From the NCBI GenBank assembly GCA_013330915.1, contig DUHK01000053.1, positions 1 to 21,105 on the forward strand: a stretch of 21,105 nucleotides of DNA, given 5' to 3'. This document shows, piece after piece, positions 1-8,161 of the stretch; position 1 is the first letter of the stretch, and each line of letters opens with the position of its first letter. The translations under genes and the position numbers were made by a program. This DNA comes from Methanosphaera sp. (GTDB lineage: Archaea > Methanobacteriota > Methanobacteria > Methanobacteriales > Methanobacteriaceae). The notes under the pieces are model-generated. The model was not told where the DNA came from and did no database searches. It saw nothing but the letters and a program-made list of their open reading frames with translations.

Positions 1-105
1 TTTAGTGACAAGTTTATCAATGATACAGGAAACATAATGATCTATAAAGAGATGGAAGAAATTGTCGTTGACATGATAATGGAAGAAATTTTAGGGAGTT
101 TTTAA
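1..105 (+). CDS. C-terminal end of an SGNH-like protein (partial, 5' end outside window)
   Basis: An open frame enters from the left edge and stops with TAA at 103-105, giving a 34-residue tail. The tail contains FINDTGNIMIYKEMEE, which matches the C-terminus of the 282-residue SGNH-like protein at 13455-14303 (FMNDSGNIFIYNEV). The spot where SGNH hydrolases carry the catalytic Asp-x-x-His shows Asp-Thr-Gly-Asn in both, so His is replaced by Asn. It lies 2 bp before the next SGNH gene, the same gene order as the 14303-12406 pair, so it is very probably the missing partner of a duplicated two-gene module. Function is unknown; the assignment rests on this short match and on position. Confidence 0.7.
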   Translation, partial: FSDKFINDTGNIMIYKEMEEIVVDMIMEEILGSF

Positions 106-107
106 AG

Positions 108-1172
108 ATGGAGTATTTAGACAAGATTTCAGATCCCTTAAAAAATTATGATGAAGAAAACATAGAATACCTGGATTTGTTTGATTATCCGGAGTTATTT
201 TATGGAACTCTAAGTATAACAAACAAAAGACTGGATTTCTGTAAATTTCCCACACAAGCACGAGAAGAAATGAACAACTTTGATGCCGGAGCAATCAGGG
301 AAATGAAAAGCTATCACAGTGCATCTTGCGGTGTCAGATTAAGGTTCTTCACCAATTCCAAGAGAATAATATTCAAAATCAAACTCAAAAGAAAGTACAG
401 CGTTCTGAAAATGGTTAACTGGGGTTCCTTCGGTTTTGACGTGTATAACCTAGTAGGAGACCAATATGATCACAGAACTGTTTTTGCACCTGGAAACGGT
501 TATGATCTATTTGCTGAAAGTGTGTACGTACCGGCGAATGGAAAATTATGCATCTTCCTGCCAAATTACAACACAATCGAAGAAATGTATATGGGAATCG
601 ACAAAGGAAGCATTGTGGAACCTATTGACTACCCTGAAGAAAATATGCTGCCAATAATTTTTTACGGAAACTCCGTAACACAGGGAGCTGCAGCTTCACA
701 TAGTGGAAACAGTTTTCCAAACCTTGTTAGCAAGAAAATGAACAACGACATCATAAATATTTCCGCTTCATCTTGTTGTAAGGGTACAGATACCATTGCA
801 AAATTCATAGGAAAATTAAATGCCAAATGTATTGTAATTGATTATACAAGAAACGCTTATACAACCGATTATTTTAGAAAAACCCATGAAGAATTTTATA
901 AAAACATTAGAAAATATCATCCTGACACTAAGATAATTCTCATGACCTCGGAATCCTTTAACAACTGGAGAGACTATGACGACTTTGACGAGATTGTGAC
1001 AAATACTTATGAACATGCCAAAGAAAACGGGGACAACACATACATAATCAATCAGAGAAAACTTTTTAATGAAGAGGACTACGATTTTATTTCTGTTGAT
1101 AACTCACATTACAGCGATTATGGAATGAACAAAATTGCAGAAAGAATATGTGAAATAATAAGGGACAAATAA
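108..1172 (+). CDS. SGNH/GDSL hydrolase-like protein with intact Ser and Asp-His motifs
   Basis: A 354-residue protein with an N-terminal half (about 1-180) that looks like a beta-rich accessory domain, followed by an SGNH fold (about 181-354). Block I is GNSVTQGAA with the candidate nucleophile Ser189. Asn249 in DYTRNA fits block III, and Asp331 and His334 (DNSH) fit the block V Asp-x-x-His pair. Such enzymes are esterases or acyltransferases, often acting on glycans; the substrate here cannot be read. No signal peptide or membrane segment is visible. The start is an ATG preceded by GGGAG inside the end of the upstream gene, so the two are translationally linked. The paralog at 12406-13467 has the same length but has lost the Ser and His. 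A glycosyltransferase follows after 41 bp. Fold assignment is good; activity is inferred. Confidence 0.85.
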   Translation: MEYLDKISDPLKNYDEENIEYLDLFDYPELFYGTLSITNKRLDFCKFPTQAREEMNNFDAGAIREMKSYHSASCGVRLRFFTNSKRIIFKIKLKRKYSVLKMVNWGSFGFDVYNLVGDQYDHRTVFAPGNGYDLFAESVYVPANGKLCIFLPNYNTIEEMYMGIDKGSIVEPIDYPEENMLPIIFYGNSVTQGAAASHSGNSFPNLVSKKMNNDIINISASSCCKGTDTIAKFIGKLNAKCIVIDYTRNAYTTDYFRKTHEEFYKNIRKYHPDTKIILMTSESFNNWRDYDDFDEIVTNTYEHAKENGDNTYIINQRKLFNEEDYDFISVDNSHYSDYGMNKIAERICEIIRDK

Positions 1173-1213
1173 ATTGTATAAAGAGTTTTAGAATAGTTTT
1201 ATGGAGTATAAGT

Positions 1214-3391
1214 ATGACTTACCAGAAATTTGAACAAGAAAAAAGCAAAACATTAAATAAGGTTCCCATTCATGAATTAATTAACTTCAACCAGAGCAAT
1301 GAGAACGTTAAGGTATCAATCATCATCCCGGTTTACAATGTGGAGGAGTACCTTGAAGAATGTTTGGACAGTGCCATAAGTCAAACACTTCAAGACATAG
1401 AAATAATATGTGTCAATGATGGATCAACAGACAATTCCCTTAACATATTAAAGGACTATGCATCCAGGGATAAACGAATCAGAATAATCAACAAGGACAA
1501 TGCCGGCTATGGTCATGTGATGAACCTTGGTATGGACATGGCAAGCGGGGAATACATTGGAATCATTGAAAGTGATGATTACGTTTTGCCGGAAATGTTT
1601 GAAAGGTTATATTCCGTGGCAAAGGAACATGACCTGGATTTCGTGAAAAGTAACTTCTACAGATTCCACCGTGGAAAGGATTATCTTGAAAAAACATTTA
1701 ACAAGATAGCATTTAAGGATGAAAATTACAACAAAATCATTTGTCCCAGAGAAAATCATGACTGCTTTACTTTTATCATGAACACATGGTGTGGAATTTA
1801 TAAAAGAGATTTCCTGCAAAAAAACTGTATCCGACACTTTGAAACTCCGGGAGCATCCTTTCAGGATAATGGATTCTGGTTTAAGGCTAACGTATATGCC
1901 GATAAAACAATGTACTTAAATGATGCATTTTATATGAATCGCAGAGACAATCCTGATTCTTCAGTAAATGATTCCGGAAAAATGATGTGTGCAAACAGGG
2001 AATATCAGTTAATATATGATTTTCTTGAGAAAAATGCTATTAAAGAAGACTTTTTGGATGTTTACAGTTTAAAACAGTACCACAACTATTTATTCACCCT
2101 CTCCAGAATTGCTAAGGAAAACAAGAAAGAGTATCTTAACATTATTTCAAAGGAATTTAATCAAAGCAATCAGAAGGGAGAACTTGACACATCCCTTTTT
2201 TCATTAAGACAGATAAATGAAATTTACTGGATTATGAGAGATCCCGAAGAGTTCTATTACAGGGAAATCTTAAGTCAGATTAAGGTATCTGTAATTCTTC
2301 CTGTGTATAACAGTCAAAAACACTTAAGGGAATGTTTGGATTCACTCTTGAATCAAAGTCTGAGGGAAATAGAAATAATATGTATAAATGACGGATCAAA
2401 AGACAACTCCCTGGAAATACTGAAGGAATACAAAGCAAAGGACAACAGAATTAAAATCCACAGCCAGGAAAATAAAGGTGCAGGCGCTGCACGTAACAAG
2501 GGCATATCCCTGGCCATGGGAGAGTATCTTTCATTTTTAGATGCCGATGACTTTTTTGAAAAAGACATGCTGAAACTGGCTTATGAAAAGATTACAAAGG
2601 AAAATGCGGATATCTGTATGTTTGAGTCATATACATATGACAACATTACAAAAACAAGGGAAATAAACACCAACGCAATTAAAAAGAAATTTCTGCCAAA
2701 AAAAGATGTGTTCAACAGAAACGACATAAGCTCCAACATTTTCAAGGATATTCGTGGATGGGCATGGGACAAGCTTTACAAAAGAAGTTTTGTTTTAAAC
2801 TACAATCTTAAATTCCAAGAGATAAGAACAACCAACGACATGTACTTCGTATTTGTTTCATTATTAAAGGCAAACAGAATCACCATACTCGAAAAGGCCT
2901 TGTATAACCAAAGGGTAAACGTGTCAACATCCCTTTCAAACACAAGAGAACTATCATGGGACTGTTTCTATCATGCACTGATGAAAGTCAAGGAAGAACT
3001 AATCAACATGAACATTTACGACAAATACGAAAGGCAATTCGTGAATTATGCATTACTCAGTTGCATATGGAATTTTGAAACGTTAAGGGAACCACTGGCC
3101 TATTCACTTTTTGAAAAGTTGAGGAGTGAATGGTTTGAATCACTGGGTATTTTAAACCGTGAAAAAGAATATTTTGAAAACAAAAACGATTACAATATTC
3201 TTATGGAAATCATGAACATTCCATTAGATGACGAAAATGCTTACAAGGATTATCAGATTAATTACTGGAAAAATAAAAACAACAACTATGAGGATATAAA
3301 AAACGTTCCCATTAAAATAAACGAACACGAAACACTAAGTGTGAACGAAATTGTGGAAAAGTTATGTTGGTACAGAAAGGAATATAATTAA
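1214..3391 (+). CDS. Double-domain family 2 glycosyltransferase
   Basis: A 725-residue protein with two GT-A (family 2) glycosyltransferase domains in one chain. Domain 1 begins at VSIIIPVYN (about 34) and has ESDD at 119-122 where most family members carry DxD. Domain 2 begins at VSVILPVYN (about 358) and has the classical FLDADD at 441-446. Such enzymes transfer a sugar from a nucleotide sugar to a glycan or lipid on the cytoplasmic side of the membrane; donor and acceptor are unknown. Domain 1 resembles the ETDD enzyme at 14526-15503, including the later pattern with NPDSSVND against NPNSSSND. The ATG has GGAG about 8 bases upstream. The gene follows the SGNH gene and precedes a coiled-coil gene on the same strand, which suggests one operon. 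Two domains in a chain are typical of enzymes that add two sugars in turn, but this is inference. Confidence 0.92.
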   Translation: MTYQKFEQEKSKTLNKVPIHELINFNQSNENVKVSIIIPVYNVEEYLEECLDSAISQTLQDIEIICVNDGSTDNSLNILKDYASRDKRIRIINKDNAGYGHVMNLGMDMASGEYIGIIESDDYVLPEMFERLYSVAKEHDLDFVKSNFYRFHRGKDYLEKTFNKIAFKDENYNKIICPRENHDCFTFIMNTWCGIYKRDFLQKNCIRHFETPGASFQDNGFWFKANVYADKTMYLNDAFYMNRRDNPDSSVNDSGKMMCANREYQLIYDFLEKNAIKEDFLDVYSLKQYHNYLFTLSRIAKENKKEYLNIISKEFNQSNQKGELDTSLFSLRQINEIYWIMRDPEEFYYREILSQIKVSVILPVYNSQKHLRECLDSLLNQSLREIEIICINDGSKDNSLEILKEYKAKDNRIKIHSQENKGAGAARNKGISLAMGEYLSFLDADDFFEKDMLKLAYEKITKENADICMFESYTYDNITKTREINTNAIKKKFLPKKDVFNRNDISSNIFKDIRGWAWDKLYKRSFVLNYNLKFQEIRTTNDMYFVFVSLLKANRITILEKALYNQRVNVSTSLSNTRELSWDCFYHALMKVKEELINMNIYDKYERQFVNYALLSCIWNFETLREPLAYSLFEKLRSEWFESLGILNREKEYFENKNDYNILMEIMNIPLDDENAYKDYQINYWKNKNNNYEDIKNVPIKINEHETLSVNEIVEKLCWYRKEYN

Positions 3392-3427
3392 TGTTTAGGG
3401 GATAAAATACTACTACGAGGTAATTTT

Positions 3428-3805
3428 ATGGTTTTAAAGAAAATATCAGATATGATTTTAAATAAAAGCAACAGCTATCAGTATTATAAAACAAACTGTG
3501 AAAAACTTGAAAAAAGCAATAGGGAACAGGTTGAAGAAATCAAAAGACTAAAAAACGAAAACAAAAAACAAAAAGAAGAACTGGAAAAACTTAACCAAGA
3601 CACTTCCCTTGAAGACGAAAAAAACAAACTCAATGAAATAAATGATTCCCTTAAAAATGAAATTGAAACCTTAAAAGCTTCCTGTTCAAAATATGAGGAA
3701 GACAATACATATCTAAAGTCCCTGCTAAAATTCGAAATAGAAAGCATAGAAAAATATATGTTCGAATTGGTTGAACAAAAAAATAATGAAAAAAAGAAAG
3801 AGTGA
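3428..3805 (+). CDS. Small coiled-coil protein
   Basis: A 125-residue, very charged protein. Residues from about 22 to 110 are rich in Lys, Glu, Asn and Leu with heptad-like spacing and predict a long coiled coil. There is no enzyme motif, signal peptide or membrane segment. A good ribosome binding site, GAGGT, sits about 6 bases before the ATG, and the gene follows the double glycosyltransferase by 36 bp, so it is probably translated and co-transcribed with it. A similar coiled coil ends the large glycosyltransferase at 16635-19355, so the stand-alone version may be an assembly partner or length-measuring element for the neighbouring enzyme, or a remnant of a longer protein. The family is not recognised. 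Confidence 0.7.
   Translation: MVLKKISDMILNKSNSYQYYKTNCEKLEKSNREQVEEIKRLKNENKKQKEELEKLNQDTSLEDEKNKLNEINDSLKNEIETLKASCSKYEEDNTYLKSLLKFEIESIEKYMFELVEQKNNEKKKE
3777..3795 (-). terminator. T-rich archaeal terminator of the phosphonate operon
   Basis: Read on the minus strand, two runs of seven T separated by a few bases follow about 20 bases after the alcohol dehydrogenase stop. They lie inside the end of the convergent coiled-coil gene. Archaeal termination uses such T tracts without a hairpin. The opposite strand has its own tract at 3827-3842, so the two operons probably terminate into each other. Confidence 0.4.
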
Positions 3806-3815
3806 TGAAGGTTAT

Positions 3816-4946
3816 TTAATAAACTCTTTTTAATATATTTTTAACCTGATCTTCATCAAATACTATCGGATTGTTATCCATACGGCCACCAGTAAATGTT
3901 AATTTAATGATGTCATCTATTTCTTCCTCTTTAACTCCAAATTCCGATAGTTTTAGAAGCTGAATTCCATCAGATACTTCATCAATCCATTTGCTGATGT
4001 CTTCGACAGATTCTGCATTCCATGAATCCAGGAACAATTCAAAATCAGGAATATAATCCCTGTTTTCTTTCAATACTTCAGAGAGAGTTAAACTTACTGC
4101 CAAACCGTGTGGAATTCCATAAAGTAATGTGAGAGGATAACTGATGGAATGACATGCTGTTGTCCTTGTATTTGAAAAGGCCAGTCCTGCAAAAAATGCA
4201 CCCTGATAAACCTTTTTACGGTAGGATAAATTTGACCTGTCCCCCAAAACCTTTGGAAGATATTCCACAATGAGTGATATTGCATCACGACTCAACTGCT
4301 GAACGATTGTGTTGGTTGAAACTGACCAATAGGCTTCACATGCATGTGATAAAGCATCCAGTGCTGTTGACAATGTCAGTTTTTCAGGCAGGGTTAATGT
4401 CAGTTCTGGAACAAGCCATGATTCAGTTGGATAAAGGTAATCTGCATCAACGGAATATTTTTTGGTGTTGTCATAATCCCATACTGTTGCCCATTTTGTA
4501 CAGTCAGATCCCGTTCCTGCGGTGGTTGATGAAGCTATTATCGGAATGTAATTTTCATTTTCCAAATATTTTTTGGAAGTAATCAGATCAATTACCTCTT
4601 CAACCGTAATTTCTCCATTTGTACTGTAGTCATAGAGTGCAGAAATGCATTTTGCAAAATCGATTGAAGTTCCTCCACCTATTGCAATAATCAGTTCTGG
4701 TTTTTGTGTAATTCTTTTGAAGTAGTCACAAATCAGGTGAGTGTCAAGACTTTTAAGACTTTCATCAAATAGGATGATGTTATCAGAATACTTGTCTAAA
4801 ATTTCCTCCAAATTATTTGTTTCAATTAAACGTTTACTTGCTATGAATACAACATTCGGTTGATTCAACTCTTCATTTAATCGTATCTTCAAGTCATTTA
4901 CATCATATTCATAGAATTTTATAGGAACATTGAATACCCAATCCAT
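3816..4946 (-). CDS. Iron-type alcohol dehydrogenase, probable phosphonoacetaldehyde reductase
   Basis: A 376-residue group III (iron-dependent) alcohol dehydrogenase. Visible motifs are the nucleotide-binding GGGTSIDFAK, TAGTGSD, and the metal-binding ALDALSHACEA with HSISYPLTLLYGIPHG supplying further His ligands. As the last gene of the PEP mutase-decarboxylase block, its likely reaction is NAD(P)H reduction of phosphonoacetaldehyde to 2-hydroxyethylphosphonate, as done by PhpC and FomC. It overlaps no gene and starts 26 bp after the decarboxylase stop. The frame can be extended to a TTG at 4955, but the ATG at 4946 gives MDWVFN, closer to how this family begins, and was chosen. No transaminase is present that would turn the aldehyde into 2-aminoethylphosphonate instead. 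The fold is certain; the substrate is inferred from context. Confidence 0.9.
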   Translation of the reverse strand: MDWVFNVPIKFYEYDVNDLKIRLNEELNQPNVVFIASKRLIETNNLEEILDKYSDNIILFDESLKSLDTHLICDYFKRITQKPELIIAIGGGTSIDFAKCISALYDYSTNGEITVEEVIDLITSKKYLENENYIPIIASSTTAGTGSDCTKWATVWDYDNTKKYSVDADYLYPTESWLVPELTLTLPEKLTLSTALDALSHACEAYWSVSTNTIVQQLSRDAISLIVEYLPKVLGDRSNLSYRKKVYQGAFFAGLAFSNTRTTACHSISYPLTLLYGIPHGLAVSLTLSEVLKENRDYIPDFELFLDSWNAESVEDISKWIDEVSDGIQLLKLSEFGVKEEEIDDIIKLTFTGGRMDNNPIVFDEDQVKNILKRVY

Positions 4947-4972
4947 ATATCTCAACTCATTTTTTATTTTTT

Positions 4973-6103
4973 TTATTCGTCCAGTTTTTTCATGAAAGCA
5001 AGTTTATTTTCAACAGGTGTTGTTGTAGGTCTGCCCAAATCCTTTCTTGAACCTATGCTCACATCAACTATAAGCAAAACAGGACCTTCCTGACTTAGGA
5101 ATGATGGTAGAACATCATTGAGTTCTTCGGCACTTGATGCATGAACAACATTTTTGTATCCGCAATTTTTTGCTATTTCACCTATGTTTATGTCACCCAT
5201 TATTGTAGGAAGTCCACCTACGGTCTCGTGGGCACAGTTGTTGAAGAGAACATGGAAATAGTTTGCAGGAGACTTTGAACCGACCATTGCCATTGATCCC
5301 ATATGCATAAGTATTGCACCGTCCCCGTCAAAACATACTATCTTTTTTTGTGGTTTATTCAAGGCAATGGACAGTGCTATTGTTGATGAATGACCCATGG
5401 AACCAACTGTTAAAAAGTCATTGCTATGACCATGTCCCTTTTCTTCCCTATATTCAAAGAGTTCCCTTGATGATTTTCCTGTTGTTGAAACTACAATATC
5501 ATCCAGGCTCAGGTTATCGATAATGACTTTTATTGCATCTTCCCTTGTTAATGTATATTCGTTAGATTTTTCTGTTTTAAATGATTCAAAAGCCCCTTTT
5601 GAAACTACAAATGCAACGCTTTTTCCTTCGGATAACTTAGGAGCAAAACTGTTTTTAAACAATTCTTCAATATCTTCGATTTGAGTATCCTCGGTTAGGA
5701 TTTCATAATCTATATCCAAAAGTTCCAGTAAATCAGGAGTTATTGCTCCCTGTTTTACGTGTTGTGGTTCATCCTTTACTCCCGGTTGTCCTCTCCATCC
5801 CACTAGATAAACTACGGGAATGTTATATACATTAGGATCGGTTAATGACGTAATTGGATTTACAGCATTACCCAGACCGGAGTTTTGCATGTACACCAGA
5901 GCGTAATTTCCAGTGGATAAATGGTATCCGCTGGCCAATGCCACTGCATTTCCTTCATTTGGAGCTATAATGTGTTTATCGCTTATGCCATATGTGTCTT
6001 CTATATAATCACAAAATGATTTTAATTGAGAATCAGGCACTCCCGTATAAAAGCCCACATTATTTTTCTTGAGTAAATCTTCGAATTCATTAACTTTTAT
6101 CAT
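4973..6103 (-). CDS. Phosphonopyruvate decarboxylase (Fom2/AepY type)
   Basis: A 376-residue thiamine diphosphate enzyme expected to decarboxylate phosphonopyruvate to phosphonoacetaldehyde, the irreversible step that pulls the unfavourable PEP mutase reaction forward. The N-terminal half carries the cofactor-activating Glu in PNEGNA (Glu50), then YMQNSGLGN and WRGQPG. The C-terminal half holds the ThDP/Mg motif GDGAILMHMG, ending in an Asn-Asn pair. Both halves are in one chain of normal length. It lies directly after PEP mutase with a 24 bp gap, and its ATG is preceded by AAGTGATG, a fair archaeal Shine-Dalgarno site. The close relative in methanogens is sulfopyruvate decarboxylase (ComDE) of coenzyme M synthesis, usually two subunits; the PEP mutase neighbour argues for phosphonopyruvate. 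Confidence 0.93.
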   Translation of the reverse strand: MIKVNEFEDLLKKNNVGFYTGVPDSQLKSFCDYIEDTYGISDKHIIAPNEGNAVALASGYHLSTGNYALVYMQNSGLGNAVNPITSLTDPNVYNIPVVYLVGWRGQPGVKDEPQHVKQGAITPDLLELLDIDYEILTEDTQIEDIEELFKNSFAPKLSEGKSVAFVVSKGAFESFKTEKSNEYTLTREDAIKVIIDNLSLDDIVVSTTGKSSRELFEYREEKGHGHSNDFLTVGSMGHSSTIALSIALNKPQKKIVCFDGDGAILMHMGSMAMVGSKSPANYFHVLFNNCAHETVGGLPTIMGDINIGEIAKNCGYKNVVHASSAEELNDVLPSFLSQEGPVLLIVDVSIGSRKDLGRPTTTPVENKLAFMKKLDE

Positions 6104-6127
6104 TTATCATCACTTGTCCATTTTTTT

Positions 6128-7423
6128 TTATTCATCAGGAATTAATGTTAATATTTCCTTAATAGGCAAACAGGCCTCGTCAACTTCATAACATCTGTTG
6201 TTTTTAAGAATTGTTTCTGCAGTTTCCATCATTGCAGGATAAGCACTTCTGATTAATTGATTTGCATAAATTACTATGTTGACTCCACGTCTTGCAAATT
6301 CGTCTTCATATACTTTGTTGAATGATGTTGGCACAACAACCAATGGAACATCCTGTGTGAATTCTCTGAATTTTTCACAGAACTCAAATATTTCATCAGG
6401 TTCCTTTTCACGGCTGTGAATCATTATTCCATCGGCTCCTGCTTCAACAAATGCTTTGGCTCTTGTCATGGCATCGTCCATTCCCTGTTTTAAGATTAAT
6501 GATTCTATTCTTGCTATTATCATGAAATCCTTTGTGGTCAATGCTTTCTTGGCCGAGGAGATTTTTTGGCAAAAGTGTTCTATGGAATCCTGTGTTTGTT
6601 CTACTTCTGTTCCGAAGAGTGAATTTTTCTTAAGACCTATTTTATCTTCAATGATTACTGCTGAAACTCCTATTCTTTCAAGTGTTTTTACATTGAAAAC
6701 AAAGTGTTCAATTTCTCCACCGGTATCCCCGTCGAGGATGATAGGTTTTGTGGTTACTTCCATTATCTCGTCAATTGTTTTTAGACGAGAAGTCATGTCC
6801 ACAAGCTCTATGTCGGGTTTACCCTTTGCCGTACTGTCGGTTAAACTTGATAGCCACATTGCATCGAATGATTCTATTTTATCGTCCTTGACAACCTTTG
6901 CATTTTCCACTACCAAAGCACTTAATCCGTTATGTGCTTCCATGGTTTTTACTATTGGTTTGAGTTCCAATAGCTTTTTAAGTTTTGCCCTTCTGATTTC
7001 CGGCATTGCACTTGCAGTTTTTACTGCATCGTTGAGTTTGTCTATGCTTACCCCTTTTGTGTATGGAATTTCAACCAATTGTCCATTCCATTCTTTCAAG
7101 GTTTCAATAACGTTTGCACGTGTTTCCTTAAGATTGTTGTTTGTCCAGTCGTCACCGTGAACCACATAATCCGGTTTGAGTTTTCTTAGATTATCAGTAT
7201 AGTCCAGTGTGGTCTGTGGTATGACTTCCTTTACCCCCGCGATGTTTTCTATGATAAAACATCTTTCTTCAAAATCAAGTACTGGCAGACGTTTATATGT
7301 GGCTATAACTTCATCTGTTAAAACTCCTACTGTTAAATCCCCATATTCACTTGCCTTTTTAATTAAGTTAATGTGTCCGTGATGTAAAATATCCGCACTT
7401 ATTGCTGTGTATACCTTAGTCAT
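6128..7423 (-). CDS. Bifunctional cytidylyltransferase-phosphoenolpyruvate mutase (Fom1-like)
   Basis: A 431-residue two-domain enzyme. Residues 1 to about 135 are a TagD/RfaE-type nucleotidyltransferase with HHGH (14-17), FEERCFIIENI and a VSID segment near 126 in place of the usual ISST-type motif. Residues about 140-431 are PEP mutase, with LDGDTGG (230-236) and the diagnostic EDKX5NS signature (Glu249, Asp250, Lys251, Asn257, Ser258), which separates it from isocitrate lyases. PEP mutase makes the carbon-phosphorus bond of phosphonopyruvate. In Streptomyces Fom1 the same order of domains is known, and the N-terminal domain joins CMP to 2-hydroxyethylphosphonate. The start ATG overlaps the upstream gene by 8 bp and has GGTGA in front of it. 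Mutase activity is near certain; the substrate of the N-terminal domain is inferred from Fom1. Confidence 0.96.
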   Translation of the reverse strand: MTKVYTAISADILHHGHINLIKKASEYGDLTVGVLTDEVIATYKRLPVLDFEERCFIIENIAGVKEVIPQTTLDYTDNLRKLKPDYVVHGDDWTNNNLKETRANVIETLKEWNGQLVEIPYTKGVSIDKLNDAVKTASAMPEIRRAKLKKLLELKPIVKTMEAHNGLSALVVENAKVVKDDKIESFDAMWLSSLTDSTAKGKPDIELVDMTSRLKTIDEIMEVTTKPIILDGDTGGEIEHFVFNVKTLERIGVSAVIIEDKIGLKKNSLFGTEVEQTQDSIEHFCQKISSAKKALTTKDFMIIARIESLILKQGMDDAMTRAKAFVEAGADGIMIHSREKEPDEIFEFCEKFREFTQDVPLVVVPTSFNKVYEDEFARRGVNIVIYANQLIRSAYPAMMETAETILKNNRCYEVDEACLPIKEILTLIPDE

Positions 7424-8138
7424 TTATCTCACCAGAATATTTTTTATAGTTATTTAAATCTTCTTTCGTGTCTATTTCTGAACAATAGTATCCTTTAATA
7501 TCAATACCTTTTATTTTTATTTGATCATCTAATAATTCATTTAATGATTCTTCTGCATAAACATTTGTATTGTCATTTTCACAGAATTTTCTAATGTTTT
7601 CTTTCCAGCAGCACCAATCCTTGTTATTGAGCTTATATAATGGCTGACAGGCAAGTGCATCATCACCGAAGTAGTTGACACTTACCTTTTTTACATAATC
7701 TCCCTCGATTTTTGCCTTAAAGTCCTTTTCGGGAATTTCGCTTTGTGAATCCACAACCATACATGATTCCTCGCAATCACATAACATGTCAACTACTTCC
7801 CTGTCAAATATCAAATCCCCATGAAGTAAAAACAAATCATCCGATATGTCATCCCTTATATAATCTATGGATTTAATGTAGTTTGTTGAGTCATATACAG
7901 GGTTATGTACAAATGTGAAATTAACATCAGGAAATGTCTCTTTTGCATAATCTTCAAGAACATCATTCAGATATCCTGTTGTGATAATGAACTCGTCGAT
8001 GTCATAGTTTAACAAAACGTTCATTGCTTTTGAAAATATGCTTTCGTTATCATTTATTTTTACCATTGATTTTGTAACGTTTTTTGTCAATTCCTTTAAT
8101 CTTGAACCCATTCCTGAATTTAAAATTATTGCTTTCAT
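7416..8138 (-). CDS. LicC/PntC-like nucleotidyltransferase, probable phosphonate or phosphocholine-type cytidylyltransferase
   Basis: A 240-residue nucleotidyltransferase of the LicC/PntC group (GT-A-like NTP-transferase fold). It shows MKAIILNSGMGSRL with the following KSMVKIN, then NPVYDSTNYIKS, HGDLIFD and a C-terminal EIDTKEDL, all in the family order. Relatives join CMP to phosphocholine (LicC) or to 2-aminoethylphosphonate (PntC). In this operon a phosphonate such as 2-hydroxyethylphosphonate is a natural candidate. The frame is open to an ATG at 8165 that overlaps the yjbQ stop, but the family begins at MKAIIL, and AGTGAT lies 4 bases before the ATG at 8138, so that start was chosen. 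Its end overlaps the PEP mutase start by 8 bp. It is odd to have this next to a second, unrelated cytidylyltransferase domain. The substrate is uncertain. Confidence 0.85.
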   Translation of the reverse strand: MKAIILNSGMGSRLKELTKNVTKSMVKINDNESIFSKAMNVLLNYDIDEFIITTGYLNDVLEDYAKETFPDVNFTFVHNPVYDSTNYIKSIDYIRDDISDDLFLLHGDLIFDREVVDMLCDCEESCMVVDSQSEIPEKDFKAKIEGDYVKKVSVNYFGDDALACQPLYKLNNKDWCCWKENIRKFCENDNTNVYAEESLNELLDDQIKIKGIDIKGYYCSEIDTKEDLNNYKKYSGEIND

Positions 8139-8161
8139 CATAATCACTAAAACCTTTTTTT

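Noticed and set aside
4947..4955. TTG start for the alcohol dehydrogenase
   Set aside because: An ATG three codons later fits the family N-terminus better and there is no strong ribosome binding site favouring TTG.
4973..6103. Sulfopyruvate decarboxylase of coenzyme M synthesis
   Set aside because: Close family, but no comA, comB or comC neighbours are present, and the gene directly follows PEP mutase.
6456..7160. Long plus-strand open frame of 234 codons
   Set aside because: It is the antisense of the PEP mutase gene, which has full family signatures; the frame has no family resemblance or ribosome binding site.
3816..8138. A complete fosfomycin biosynthesis cluster
   Set aside because: Only the early steps are present; no cobalamin radical SAM methyltransferase (Fom3) or epoxidase (Fom4) is seen.
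3816..8138. 2-aminoethylphosphonate as the product
   Set aside because: No aminotransferase gene is present, and the block has a dehydrogenase suited to the hydroxyethyl route. AEP is still possible if a transaminase lies elsewhere.
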